A stretch of DNA of 43,823 nucleotides from CAYLLE01 sp964384485. GTDB taxonomy: Bacteria; Spirochaetota; Spirochaetia; CAYLLE01. The notes below the pieces were generated by a model. The model did not search any database. It was not told where the DNA came from and was given only the letters and a program-made list of their open reading frames with translations. The stretch covers positions 1 through 43,823 of the forward strand of contig CAYLLE010000017.1 in NCBI GenBank assembly GCA_964384485.1, written 5' to 3'. Shown here one piece after another: positions 16,135-25,036 of the stretch. Position 1 is the first letter of the stretch. Every line of letters starts with the position of its first letter. A program made the position numbers and the translations under genes.

Positions 16135-17158
16135 TAAGTGGAATAACATACGTGCCGAACTCGACGATCGTCTGCTTGTTCTCGCGCATTACTACCAAAA
16201 TGACGATGTATTTAATTTGGCTGATGAAACCGGAGATTCTTACCGGTTAGCGAAATTATCTGCTGAATCGAAGGCCGAGTATACCATCTTCTGCGGAGTC
16301 AAGTTTATGGCGGAAAGCGCTGCTGTGCTTTCAAAAAAAGAAAATAAGGTGTTTACACCGGTACAGGAAGCATCCTGCGCGCTGGCAGATACCATGGATT
16401 ACACTTCCGTCAAAGAAATTTTTGATGTTATGGCGGAAAAAATGGGTCACTTGCCCGTTCCGGTGGTATATGTAAACTCCTCCGCCGAAATCAAAGCCTT
16501 GGCAGGCCGGCATGACGGTATTGCCTGTACATCCTCGAACGCCGGGAAGATAATGAAGACCCTGCTCGATCAGGGAAGACAAATTTTCTTCATGCCCGAT
16601 AAAAATTTAGGGATGAATACTGCCCTGAAATTAGGGATTTCACCGAATGATACCGCCGTAATAAAGGATAAGGACAATATCGATTACGCCATTCAGAAGA
16701 AAATAATTCTATGGGACGGATTCTGCTATGTTCATCATCTATACACACCCGAGGATATCAGAAGAGTCCGGGAAAATTTTCCAGGATGCAGGATCATCCT
16801 TCATCCGGAAAGCCGGCCTGAAGTCGTGACTATGGCGGATTACGCCGGTTCTACGTCGGGGCTGCTGAATGAGTTTCAATCAGCCGATCCGGGTACGGTG
16901 CTTGTTGTTGGTACGGAGTGGAATTTCGTTGAACGACTAAAGAAAATGCGCCCGGAAATACAGGTTGAACATCTCCGCCCGTCGATCTGCGCGGAGATGC
17001 ACCGGATAAAAAAACAAAATCTCCTTTCCCTCGCCGAAAACCTCCTAAACGGGGATGAACAAACCGGCAGGATTACCGTACCCGAGGAGATATCCGGTGA
17101 TGCGGCATCAGCTTTAAACCGGATGATACGATATACCGAGGGAAAGGAGCATTTATGA
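16127..17158 (+). CDS. nadA: quinolinate synthase A
   Basis: NadA, 343 residues, a [4Fe-4S] enzyme that condenses iminoaspartate with dihydroxyacetone phosphate to make quinolinate. Three cluster cysteines are visible in FCGVKFMAES, IACTSSNA and SICAEMHRI. Other family motifs are HYYQNDDVF, MPDKNLG, LWDGFCYVHH, ILHPESRPEV, GSTSGL and GTEWNFV. It overlaps nadC by 8 bases and nadB by 4, so all three are translationally coupled. Length is normal for the family. Confidence 0.97.
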   Translation: MNDKWNNIRAELDDRLLVLAHYYQNDDVFNLADETGDSYRLAKLSAESKAEYTIFCGVKFMAESAAVLSKKENKVFTPVQEASCALADTMDYTSVKEIFDVMAEKMGHLPVPVVYVNSSAEIKALAGRHDGIACTSSNAGKIMKTLLDQGRQIFFMPDKNLGMNTALKLGISPNDTAVIKDKDNIDYAIQKKIILWDGFCYVHHLYTPEDIRRVRENFPGCRIILHPESRPEVVTMADYAGSTSGLLNEFQSADPGTVLVVGTEWNFVERLKKMRPEIQVEHLRPSICAEMHRIKKQNLLSLAENLLNGDEQTGRITVPEEISGDAASALNRMIRYTEGKEHL

Positions 17159-18726
17159 CATCTTCCAGGTCAAATTATGATGTTCTTGTCATAGGCAGCG
17201 GAATCAGCGGTTTAGCAGCGGCAATTGCCGCTGCCGAAAACGGACTTGCCGTGGGGGTGGTCACAAAAAGCCCGGAAATATCGCAGACTAACACTTATTA
17301 TGCCCAGGGAGGCATTGTAGGCCAGTCTCCCGATGACTCGCCAGAATTGCTGTACCAAGACATTGTTAAAGCCGGTGACAGTATTAATTTTGTTCCCGCG
17401 GTAGAACTCATTGCCCGGGAAGGTCCCGGAATTGTCAAGGAGTATTTGATTGATAAGGCAGGGATTCCGTTCGCCAAGGATGATAGCAAAGAATACGACC
17501 TAACGATGGAAGGCGCTCATTCGATCAGAAGGATCCTCCATGTAAAGGACAACACCGGGAAAGCAATCATGAAGGGGCTGCTGAACTACGTTGAAAGTCT
17601 TAAAGGAATACATTTCTACTCAGGACACGCTGCAGTTGAAATAATAACCAACAGCCATAACTCTACCGATTCTCAGGAACGGTACAAGAAAACACGGGCA
17701 ATCGGGGCTTATATACTAGATGAATCAAACGGAAGAATAGAACCGGTTTTCGCGTCAGCTGTGGTACTGGCAACGGGCGGGGCAGGAAATCTTTACCTGT
17801 ATACATCAAATCCTCACGGCGCAACAGGCGACGGTATTGCTATGGCATACAGAACCGGGTGTGAAATCGTGAATTCGGAGTTCGTTCAGTTTCATCCCAC
17901 AATTCTATTTCACCGGGATAAAAAACGGTTTCTGATTTCTGAAGCACTTCGCGGAGAAGGCGCCCGATTAATGAATCATTCGGGTGAATACTTTATGAAG
18001 AAATATCATCCCGACATGAAAGATCTGGCTCCCAGAGATGAGGTCGCGAGAGCTATTTACCGGGAACTGGATGAGGAGGGCTCGGATTACGTCTATTTAG
18101 ATACCCGGTGTATAAAAAATGTGTCTCCGAAGGAGCGGTTTCCCGGGATCTACGAACAATGCCTGAAACTGGGGATCGATATCGAAAACGAACCGATCCC
18201 GGTTGTTCCGGCGGCGCATTATTTTTGCGGAGGAATAAAGGTGGACCTTTTTGGTCAAACCTCGGTGTCGGGACTCTATTCAGTAGGCGAGTGCAGCTGT
18301 ACCGGTGTGCACGGGGCAAACCGGCTAGCGTCGGTCTCGCTTCTTGAAGCGCTGGTTTTCGGAATCCGGGCCGGCCGGCATATCAGCCGGAATAAGATTG
18401 ATCCTTCTGCCGCATTAATAAATTCCATACCCGAATGGATATATCCGAAAAAAGAAGAAGATTTCGATAAAATGCTGATTCATCATGATCTGCAGAATAT
18501 AAGGACAACGATGTGGAATTACGTCGGGATTATCCGGACAAAAAAAAGACTGGACCGGGCATTATCGGACTTGAACTATTTTAACCACCGGATCGAACGG
18601 TTTTATAAAGAAGCAAAAGTATCAAAGCAGATAATTGAGCTCCGGAACGCTGTTCTTAGCGGAACATTAGTCGCCCGTGCCGCGGTGAGTAATTCCATGT
18701 CTGTCGGCTGCCACTATGTTGAATGA
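17155..18726 (+). CDS. nadB: L-aspartate oxidase
   Basis: NadB, 523 residues, an FAD enzyme that oxidises aspartate to iminoaspartate, the substrate of NadA. It has the N-terminal dinucleotide fold GSGISGLAAAIAAAENG, the conserved TNTYYAQGGI, SIRRILHVKDNTGKAI, PHGATGDGIAMAYRTG, EFVQFHPT, APRDEVARAI and the C-terminal FAD contacts GECSCTGVHGANRLASVS. Fumarate can serve as electron acceptor in anaerobes, which would suit an anaerobic spirochaete. No terminator is obvious downstream; the next promoter begins 49 bases after the stop. Confidence 0.97.
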   Translation: MTSSRSNYDVLVIGSGISGLAAAIAAAENGLAVGVVTKSPEISQTNTYYAQGGIVGQSPDDSPELLYQDIVKAGDSINFVPAVELIAREGPGIVKEYLIDKAGIPFAKDDSKEYDLTMEGAHSIRRILHVKDNTGKAIMKGLLNYVESLKGIHFYSGHAAVEIITNSHNSTDSQERYKKTRAIGAYILDESNGRIEPVFASAVVLATGGAGNLYLYTSNPHGATGDGIAMAYRTGCEIVNSEFVQFHPTILFHRDKKRFLISEALRGEGARLMNHSGEYFMKKYHPDMKDLAPRDEVARAIYRELDEEGSDYVYLDTRCIKNVSPKERFPGIYEQCLKLGIDIENEPIPVVPAAHYFCGGIKVDLFGQTSVSGLYSVGECSCTGVHGANRLASVSLLEALVFGIRAGRHISRNKIDPSAALINSIPEWIYPKKEEDFDKMLIHHDLQNIRTTMWNYVGIIRTKKRLDRALSDLNYFNHRIERFYKEAKVSKQIIELRNAVLSGTLVARAAVSNSMSVGCHYVE

Positions 18727-18774
18727 AGTTTTTATAAATTATCCTGACATCTGCGGGTATTTTAAGAATTCCAT

Positions 18775-18802
18775 TTGACATCCTGTTCATTTTTGGTATA
18801 CT
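18775..18802 (+). promoter_or_regulatory. strong promoter of ispE with a very short leader
   Basis: TTGACA at 18775-18780, 16 bases, TATACT at 18797-18802. Expected start about 18809, leaving about 7 bases before the ATG at 18816, too few to hold a ribosome binding site. Confidence 0.65.
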
Positions 18803-18815
18803 TAAACCCTTAAAT

Positions 18816-19694
18816 ATGGTTAATATATCACTGATGGCGCCGGCAAAAATTAATTTGCATCTTGAGGTGCTTGGAAAACGGGAAGATGGTTATCATAATC
18901 TAATTTCCCTGTATCAGCTGGTATCATTAATGGACCGTCTTACTATTCGTTCTTTGAAAAAATGCGGGGAATGCAGGATCATCGGTACGGAGAACATACC
19001 GCTTAAAGAAAATACCATGTGGCAGGCGGTGGATGTATTCCGTGATATTACCGGAATAGATACAGGTTTTGAAATAAGGATTGATAAACAAATTCCCCAG
19101 GGAGCCGGCCTTGGCGGAGGATCTAGTGATGCCGCCTCGGTCCTTTTAGGGATTAATAGTTTATCGGGATATCCTTTGAAAAAACCTGGCCTTCTTCGGG
19201 CAGCCGCCCGGATCGGTACGGACGTACCCTTGTTTATCTCTGCTCCTGCCGGGATCATGACTAATACCGGAACCAGTATTACACCTTTGAAACCAAGATG
19301 TAATTACTCAGGTGTTATTGTCTTTCCTGGTTTCTCAGTTTCTACCCCGCAAGCTTATAGTTCTTTAGGCAGAACAACGGATGAAAAGCCGGGTATTCTT
19401 TTCCCTGACACAATCGCCGCGGAATACTCCGGCAGATGTGTCTGCGGCTGGAATTTTTTTAATTCTTTTGAAACACCGGTCCAGTATATTCATCCTCATA
19501 TTGCTGATATACTGAACGAAATAACCGCGGCCGGTTTTTGTTACTGCCGCATGTCAGGAAGCGGTTCATCCTGCTTCGGTTTGAACCCCTTCGAGTCTGA
19601 TAAGCCATTTCCGGATATTGACGGACTCCGGAGGAAATACGCTTTTGTAAGTTTCATTGAGCCTTTGGCAGAATTGCCCGAGGTGCTTATATAA
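18816..19694 (+). CDS. ispE: 4-diphosphocytidyl-2-C-methyl-D-erythritol kinase
   Basis: IspE, 292 residues, the GHMP kinase of the MEP isoprenoid pathway. It phosphorylates the 2-hydroxyl of CDP-methylerythritol. The family start APAKINLHLEVLGKREDGYH lies at residues 8-27. The ATP-binding GHMP motif is PQGAGLGGGSSDAASVLL, and the C-terminal YCRMSGSGSSCFGL matches the usual MSGSG loop. The ATG at 18816 is about 7 bases from the expected transcription start and has no ribosome binding site; an inner ATG at 18834 has none either. SpoVG follows after 40 bases. Confidence 0.95.
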   Translation: MVNISLMAPAKINLHLEVLGKREDGYHNLISLYQLVSLMDRLTIRSLKKCGECRIIGTENIPLKENTMWQAVDVFRDITGIDTGFEIRIDKQIPQGAGLGGGSSDAASVLLGINSLSGYPLKKPGLLRAAARIGTDVPLFISAPAGIMTNTGTSITPLKPRCNYSGVIVFPGFSVSTPQAYSSLGRTTDEKPGILFPDTIAAEYSGRCVCGWNFFNSFETPVQYIHPHIADILNEITAAGFCYCRMSGSGSSCFGLNPFESDKPFPDIDGLRRKYAFVSFIEPLAELPEVLI

Positions 19695-19734
19695 AAATTA
19701 TCCCGAGTAATATTCCGGGAAACAGGAGCGTCTT

Positions 19735-20052
19735 ATGCAGGTTACCGATATCCGGATCCGGAAGGTTAGTTCGGAAGGAAAGCTCAAAGCTTATGTGACT
19801 GTTACTTTCGATGACTGCTTTGTTGTGCATAATGTAAAAATTATCGAAGGTAAAACAGGTGTCTTTATTGCAATGCCGAGCCGTAAAACGAAAAACGGTG
19901 AATATAAAGATGTGGCCCATCCCATAAATTCGGAGTTCCGCACCAAAATACAGGAACAAATACTCATGGAGTATCATAACCTGGACGGAAATGAGGGGAC
20001 TGGGGAAACGGAAGAGGCGCCGGTATTGCAGGAAGAATCGGATACTGAATAA
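19735..20052 (+). CDS. spoVG: SpoVG-family regulator
   Basis: SpoVG, 105 residues. The conserved core is present: MQVTDIRIRKVSSEGKLKAY, VTFDDCFVVHNVKIIEGKTG, FIAMPSRKTKNGEYKDVAHP and IN.EFR. In Borrelia SpoVG binds DNA and RNA and acts as a site-specific regulator; in Firmicutes it affects cell envelope and sporulation genes. The C-terminal tail (about residues 85-105) is acidic and variable. A good AGGAG ribosome binding site precedes it. It sits between ispE and tRNA-Gln/rplY. Confidence 0.95.
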   Translation: MQVTDIRIRKVSSEGKLKAYVTVTFDDCFVVHNVKIIEGKTGVFIAMPSRKTKNGEYKDVAHPINSEFRTKIQEQILMEYHNLDGNEGTGETEEAPVLQEESDTE

Positions 20053-20213
20053 TCTTTCAGCTATTCCTGCCGGTACTAGAAGAGTTATAAACCGCGTTTG
20101 CAGAAGGTACCCTTAAGGCATAACCTACTATTTCCGGAAAATATGTGATTGTAAAATTGACTCATACCGTGAGACGGCATTACCCGCACTGAAGGTTAAT
20201 GTTTTCTATCCTG

Positions 20214-20242
20214 TTGTCGGAAATATCAAAATAGTGTATAGT
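20214..20242 (+). promoter_or_regulatory. candidate upstream promoter of tRNA-Gln and rplY
   Basis: TTGTCG at 20214-20219, 17 bases, TATAGT at 20237-20242; expected start about 20249, roughly 100 bases before the tRNA. The 300-base gap 20053-20352 holds this and the next promoter candidate. I see no gene or clear terminator in it. Confidence 0.45.
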
Positions 20243-20302
20243 ATTCCAGGTTTGTAACTATAAATGACTGCCCGCAGGCGGATTATAAAGACGGAAAACC
20301 TA

Positions 20303-20330
20303 TTGCAAACATCGATTAAATCAGTATCTT
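20303..20330 (+). promoter_or_regulatory. second candidate promoter of tRNA-Gln
   Basis: TTGCAA at 20303-20308, 16 bases, TATCTT at 20325-20330; expected start about 20337, 16 bases before the tRNA. Confidence 0.35.
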
Positions 20331-20352
20331 ATTATGAGTATTTTCATAACTG

Positions 20353-20425
20353 TGGGACGTCGGCAAGTGGTAAAGCCACCGGGTTTTGATCCCGGCATTC
20401 GCAGGTTCGAATCCTGCCGTCCCAG
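20353..20425 (+). tRNA. tRNA-Gln (anticodon TTG)
   Basis: Complete cloverleaf of 73 bases. The acceptor arms TGGGACG and CGTCCCA pair perfectly, with discriminator G at 20425. The anticodon loop TTTTGAT gives anticodon TTG. The T arm is GCAGG-TTCGAAT-CCTGC. The first base is T, as usual for tRNA-Gln. CCA is not encoded. It ends 57 bases before rplY, without a visible terminator, so the two may share a transcript. Confidence 0.95.
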
Positions 20426-20482
20426 TAGCGGGATTATTAATCCTTAAAAAACAAGAAGTGAGAACGTAAGGAGTGTCTTTAA

Positions 20483-21115
20483 ATGGACCGGAAAATATTA
20501 TCAGCAAAAGAGAGAACAGAAACAAGAAAATCAGCAGCCCGGGCGTTACGGCGGGCGGGGAAGATTCCAGCGGTTATATACGGTCACAACGGACCGAGTA
20601 CCATTGCGGTTGATGAAAAAGAGTTTACCAAAAACTTCCGCACCGTTTCGGAAAATACAATTATAAACATCAAGACGGATTCGTCTGATTACGATGTATT
20701 GGTCAAAGCCCATCAGGAAGACATCATAACCGGCCAGATTCTGCATATCGATTTTTATGAAATCGAACAGGGGAAAGTCCTCCGTACTCACGCTCCTATC
20801 CGTACAGTGGGAACAGCTCCGGGAGTCAAGCAGGGAGGAGTGTTTGAAAATCCCCTCTATGAGATGGAAATTGAATGTCTTCCTAAAGATTTACCAGAAG
20901 AAATCGTTGTGGATGTAAGCGAACTGAACATCGGTGAAGCTGTTCATGTGGAAGATATTGAACCCTCGGAAGGAGTTAAATTCCTTAATCCTCCCGAGCA
21001 GGTTGTCGCGATCGTCAGCGTCCTGAAAGAAGAAGTTGAAGAAGAAGAAGAGGAAGAAGATCTCGAACTGGAAGAAGGCGAAGCGGGTGCTGAGGAAGAA
21101 GAAAGCGAGGAATAA
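20483..21115 (+). CDS. rplY: 50S ribosomal protein L25 (CTC/TL5 form)
   Basis: Long L25 (general stress protein CTC type), 210 residues, binds 5S rRNA. The N-terminal L25 domain has RRAGKIPAVIYGHNG and the C-terminal beta domain has PIRTVGTAPGVKQGGVFE. The tail from about residue 180 is almost entirely Glu with a few other residues. AAGGAG lies 9 bases before the ATG. Pth follows after 6 bases, a very common pairing. Confidence 0.96.
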   Translation: MDRKILSAKERTETRKSAARALRRAGKIPAVIYGHNGPSTIAVDEKEFTKNFRTVSENTIINIKTDSSDYDVLVKAHQEDIITGQILHIDFYEIEQGKVLRTHAPIRTVGTAPGVKQGGVFENPLYEMEIECLPKDLPEEIVVDVSELNIGEAVHVEDIEPSEGVKFLNPPEQVVAIVSVLKEEVEEEEEEEDLELEEGEAGAEEEESEE

Positions 21116-21121
21116 GGCAGC

Positions 21122-21688
21122 ATGACTCTCGTTATCGGTCTCGGAAATCCCGGTCCCGAGTACGAGCACACCCGTCATAATGCGGGGTTCGATGTAATTG
21201 ATTCAATATCTCAGAAATTAGAAATCAAGATGAAAAAACCCCTTTTCCGTAAATATCTTCGGGGAAGGGGAATACTCAGCGGTGAAAAAGTCGAGCTCGT
21301 AAAGCCACTTACATATATGAACCGGTCCGGAATGATAATTCCCCGGGTGACCAAAGGGTTAAAGGGACTTTTCCCTGACCACTTCATCATCATTACGGAC
21401 AATCTCGACCTTCCGCCGGGTAAAATCCGGGTCAAACGGGGTGCGTCAACAGCCGGTCATAACGGTCTGGCCTCGGTTAAACTCATCTTAGGCGATACAC
21501 CTTATCTCCGTGTTTTTGTAGGCATTGGGCATCCCGGAAGCAAGGAAGATGTGGTTCCGTATGTACTTTCTAAACCTGAGGGGAAGGAAGCGGAAAACAT
21601 GAGCACGGCAATAGAAGCCGCCGCCGATACCGTCATCAAACTCATTTCTTCCGATCCAGAAGCGGTGATGAATGAAAGTAACCGCTGA
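21122..21688 (+). CDS. pth: peptidyl-tRNA hydrolase
   Basis: Pth, 188 residues, frees stalled peptidyl-tRNA by cutting the ester bond. It has GLGNPGPEYEHTRHNAGFDVID with the catalytic His in TRHNAG, KPLTYMNRSG, DNLDLPPGKIRVKRG and STAGHNGLASV. Length and order are normal. It overlaps tilS by 17 bases. Confidence 0.97.
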   Translation: MTLVIGLGNPGPEYEHTRHNAGFDVIDSISQKLEIKMKKPLFRKYLRGRGILSGEKVELVKPLTYMNRSGMIIPRVTKGLKGLFPDHFIIITDNLDLPPGKIRVKRGASTAGHNGLASVKLILGDTPYLRVFVGIGHPGSKEDVVPYVLSKPEGKEAENMSTAIEAAADTVIKLISSDPEAVMNESNR

Positions 21689-23186
21689 TCTTGCCGTATC
21701 AGACGCAATCCTTCATTTTTTTGAATCCCGGGCGGGCTGTTCCGGAACTGTCATCATTGCCGCGTTTTCGGGAGGTTCCGACAGCTCAGCCCTGCTCCAC
21801 GGTCTCTGGAAAACCGCGGACAGGACCGGAATCAGGCTGCATGCAGCCTATGTCGATCACGGCTTACGTGGAACAGAGTCTTCAAATCGGGAACTTGACG
21901 CAGTAACTCGGCAGGCTGAGGAACTGAAGATCCCTCTCCATGTAAAGAGATTCCCGGCGGGACTTATCCTGCGGGATGCTGAACGGCTGAGAAAAAGCAT
22001 AGAAGCTCAAGCCAGAGAAATGAGGTATGAATTTTTACAAAGCACCGCCTCTGCCCTGGAAAAAAAATATCTTCGGAATGTATATATTGCTGTCGGGCAT
22101 CACAGCGATGATTTTCTTGAAACTGCGGTAATGGCATTTCTGCAGGGAGCCGGAATCGCCGGGGTAACAGGGATTTCCGAGGTTAACGGAAGAATTATCA
22201 GGCCCTTACTCCGGGTAGGGAAAGAAAAAATTCGGGAATATATCACACAAAACAATATCCGGATTGTGGAAGATCCCACGAATACGGATATCAAATATTT
22301 CAGAAATAGGGTCCGGCATAATATTATTCCGGTATTAAAGGAAGAATATCCGGGAATTGTGCATTCTGTTTTTTCGGGAGCTGAAAAGGCAAAAATTGCC
22401 GAATCATTTATTGATGAAGAAACCCGGAAAACCATCGTATGGAACCCGGAGCACAACTCCGGCAGCAAAAAATACCGAACAGCTCTTGATAATTTCATTA
22501 AAGCTTCTCCGGTAGTAAAACTCCGGGCGCTGTATACCGTTTATGACTATTTAAGACTGGGTACTGATGATGAAAAACGGTTTCCATACCGTTTTATACG
22601 GCCGCTCATATATTGCAATACGGCAGAGGAATTGAAAAACGTTTTATCCGGAGGATTATCGGGTCATGGGATACTGATCAATGTTGATGGAAGCTGTCTG
22701 TCTGTCCGCATTGATGAAGCGGCGACGGAAGGCATCGGCTTTCTGATCTCTGTCATGGGCGGAAAAACCTGCCGTTTGGGCAGATTTACGATTGAAATTG
22801 TTGAAGCTGCAGATTCATCAGGGTCCGGGGGAGAGATATATTTAAATTTAAATGGCTGCCATCCGGTTATTACTCATCCCCTTCCTAAGGACAGGATTAA
22901 AACAGACCGGGGAAACACTCCGGTCCGTAAAATTTTCTCGGAACAGAAGATCCCTTTTGAAATGAGAGATCAAATTCCGATACTGCGGGATGAAACGGGA
23001 ATCGCAGGAGTAATGACCGGACCTTTCGGAGGAGCAGATATTTTTGGAGATAAAATTACTGTTCAAACCCCCGGTGATGGGTATAAAATGTACGGTAGAA
23101 AGAATGTCTATATAATTAAAGGAAACGGTCAGCAACCGATTAAGGTGGTAATACAGGACGATTATGCAGAACCAGAATCAAAATAA
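21672..23186 (+). CDS. tilS: tRNA(Ile)-lysidine synthase
   Basis: TilS, 504 residues, attaches lysine to C34 of the tRNA-Ile that has a CAT anticodon so that it reads ATA. The ATP pyrophosphatase loop is AFSGGSDSSALLHGL (about residues 29-43). It is followed by YVDHGLRG and GHHSDDFLETAVMAFLQGAGIAG, the TilS form of the GHxxDD motif, then DPTNTD..RNRVRHNIIPVL. The C-terminal domain (about 400-500) fits TilS_C. It starts inside pth and overlaps ftsH by 23 bases; a tilS-ftsH order is common in bacteria. Confidence 0.95.
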   Translation: MKVTADLAVSDAILHFFESRAGCSGTVIIAAFSGGSDSSALLHGLWKTADRTGIRLHAAYVDHGLRGTESSNRELDAVTRQAEELKIPLHVKRFPAGLILRDAERLRKSIEAQAREMRYEFLQSTASALEKKYLRNVYIAVGHHSDDFLETAVMAFLQGAGIAGVTGISEVNGRIIRPLLRVGKEKIREYITQNNIRIVEDPTNTDIKYFRNRVRHNIIPVLKEEYPGIVHSVFSGAEKAKIAESFIDEETRKTIVWNPEHNSGSKKYRTALDNFIKASPVVKLRALYTVYDYLRLGTDDEKRFPYRFIRPLIYCNTAEELKNVLSGGLSGHGILINVDGSCLSVRIDEAATEGIGFLISVMGGKTCRLGRFTIEIVEAADSSGSGGEIYLNLNGCHPVITHPLPKDRIKTDRGNTPVRKIFSEQKIPFEMRDQIPILRDETGIAGVMTGPFGGADIFGDKITVQTPGDGYKMYGRKNVYIIKGNGQQPIKVVIQDDYAEPESK

Positions 23187-25035
23187 TGGAAATCAGGAAC
23201 CTTCCCGGTTTAATTTCGGCAATAACCGTTTCGCGCTGTTTTTTTTGATGGCAATCATCGGGCTGTTTATGGTCCTGTTTGTGTTCAACCAGGACAGCAC
23301 GACAAACGAGATAAGCTATTCATCGTTTATGCGTTCCCTGAAAGAGGGACATATCGAAACGGTAAAAATTCTGGATCAATACGAGATACAGGGAAGCCTG
23401 CGCGCCAGGAACGGTGAAATGACCTTATTCGAAACGGTAATTCCATATTACGATGATAATCTTATGAATCTCCTTATAGAAAATGGTGTACGTGTTTCAG
23501 GCGGGTTCAAGAGGCTTTCTCCGTGGAGAGTTTTTCTGGAATTTTTACCTTGGATAATCGGATTCACTTTTATCTGGTTTATGTTCCGGCGAATACAGGG
23601 GAACGGAAGCAAGGCTTTTTCGTTCGGCAAAAGTAAGGCAAAAAAATACCTTGAGAACGGTAAAAAAGTGACCTTCCCGGATGTGGCCGGTCAGGAAGAG
23701 GCCAAATATGAACTTCAGGAAGTTGTTGAATTTTTAAAGAATCCGTCCCGGTTTACCCGGATGGGCGCGAAAATCCCGAAAGGGGTCCTGCTTGTTGGAA
23801 TGCCCGGTACGGGGAAGACTCTCTTGGCCAAGGCATGTGCCGGGGAAGCCGATGTGGCTTTTTTTCATATGTCCGGGTCCGATTTCGTGGAAATGTTTGT
23901 AGGAGTAGGGGCTAGCAGGGTACGTGATTTGTTCGATCAGGGGAAAAAGAATGCTCCGTGTATACTCTTTATTGATGAACTTGACGCGGTGGGAAGAACT
24001 CGGGGCGCCGGTTACGGAGGCGGACACGACGAGAGAGAACAGACACTCAACCAGATGCTCGTCGAAATGGACGGGTTCGATACAAAAGACGGGGTAATCA
24101 TACTTGCCGCAACCAACCGTCCAGACGTCCTCGACCCGGCCCTGCTGCGTCCCGGCCGGTTTGACCGGCAGGTTGTGGTTGATATGCCGGATTTGCGGGA
24201 ACGGGAGGAAATACTTAAAATACATTGTTCTAAATTACCTCTGGACCTGAAAGTTGATCTGACCAAAATCGCCAGAGCTACACCGGGAACTTCGGGCGCT
24301 GATATTGCCAATCTCGTAAATGAAGCAGCGCTTTTTGCCGCTCGGAGAAACCGTGATTTTGTCGAAATGGCCGATTTTGAAGAAGCCAGGGATAAACTGC
24401 TCATGGGAGCCGCGAGGAAATCCCGGGTAATTACACCAAAGGAAAAGCGTAAAACGGCCTATCACGAGGCCGGTCACGCCCTTCTTCATTATTACCTGCC
24501 CAATTCCGATCCTCTGCACAAGGTGACGGTGATTCCCCGTGGACGAGCACTAGGAGTGGCTGTATCCCTGCCCGAAAATGATGAGTATTCACGGACCAAA
24601 GGATGGCTCACAGACCGGATCACAATCGCCTTCGGCGGGTACGTCGCGGAAAGATTTTCCTTCAATGAAACCACTACCGGCTCACAGAATGACCTAAAAC
24701 AGGCGACCGAGATCGCCCGGAGGATGGTTTGCGAATGGGGAATGAGCCCTATAGGACCTATCTCTTTCGGGAATGAGGATGAACCTATTTTTATTGGCCG
24801 GGAAATCGCGCAGCATAAGGATTATTCTGAAGCTACAGCCAACCGGATAGATACCGAGGTCCAAAACATACTTGAATCATGTCTTAAAACAGCTGAAAAC
24901 GTTTTAGAAAAAAACCGGGACAAACTCAATCTTTTAGCTGAATCCCTGATTACCCGGGAAACCCTCTCTGATGAAGAAGTCAGGGAGCTTTTAAAGATTC
25001 CGCCTAAGGCTGCCGGCAGCGGCAATGTAACGTAG
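23164..25035 (+). CDS. ftsH: ATP-dependent zinc metalloprotease FtsH
   Basis: FtsH, 623 residues, a membrane AAA+ protease for unassembled membrane proteins and short-lived regulators. There are two membrane segments, about 24-42 (ALFFLMAIIGLFMVLFVF) and about 120-141, with a small periplasmic domain between. The AAA domain has the Walker A GMPGTGKTLLAKA, Walker B ILFIDELDAVG, pore loop MFVGVGASRVRDLF and second region of homology RPDVLDPALLRPGRFDRQ. The zinc site is HEAGH, followed by GSQNDLKQATEIARRM. The start lies in the end of tilS. The usual long acidic C-tail is short. Confidence 0.98.
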   Translation: MQNQNQNNGNQEPSRFNFGNNRFALFFLMAIIGLFMVLFVFNQDSTTNEISYSSFMRSLKEGHIETVKILDQYEIQGSLRARNGEMTLFETVIPYYDDNLMNLLIENGVRVSGGFKRLSPWRVFLEFLPWIIGFTFIWFMFRRIQGNGSKAFSFGKSKAKKYLENGKKVTFPDVAGQEEAKYELQEVVEFLKNPSRFTRMGAKIPKGVLLVGMPGTGKTLLAKACAGEADVAFFHMSGSDFVEMFVGVGASRVRDLFDQGKKNAPCILFIDELDAVGRTRGAGYGGGHDEREQTLNQMLVEMDGFDTKDGVIILAATNRPDVLDPALLRPGRFDRQVVVDMPDLREREEILKIHCSKLPLDLKVDLTKIARATPGTSGADIANLVNEAALFAARRNRDFVEMADFEEARDKLLMGAARKSRVITPKEKRKTAYHEAGHALLHYYLPNSDPLHKVTVIPRGRALGVAVSLPENDEYSRTKGWLTDRITIAFGGYVAERFSFNETTTGSQNDLKQATEIARRMVCEWGMSPIGPISFGNEDEPIFIGREIAQHKDYSEATANRIDTEVQNILESCLKTAENVLEKNRDKLNLLAESLITRETLSDEEVRELLKIPPKAAGSGNVT

Positions 25036-25036
25036 T

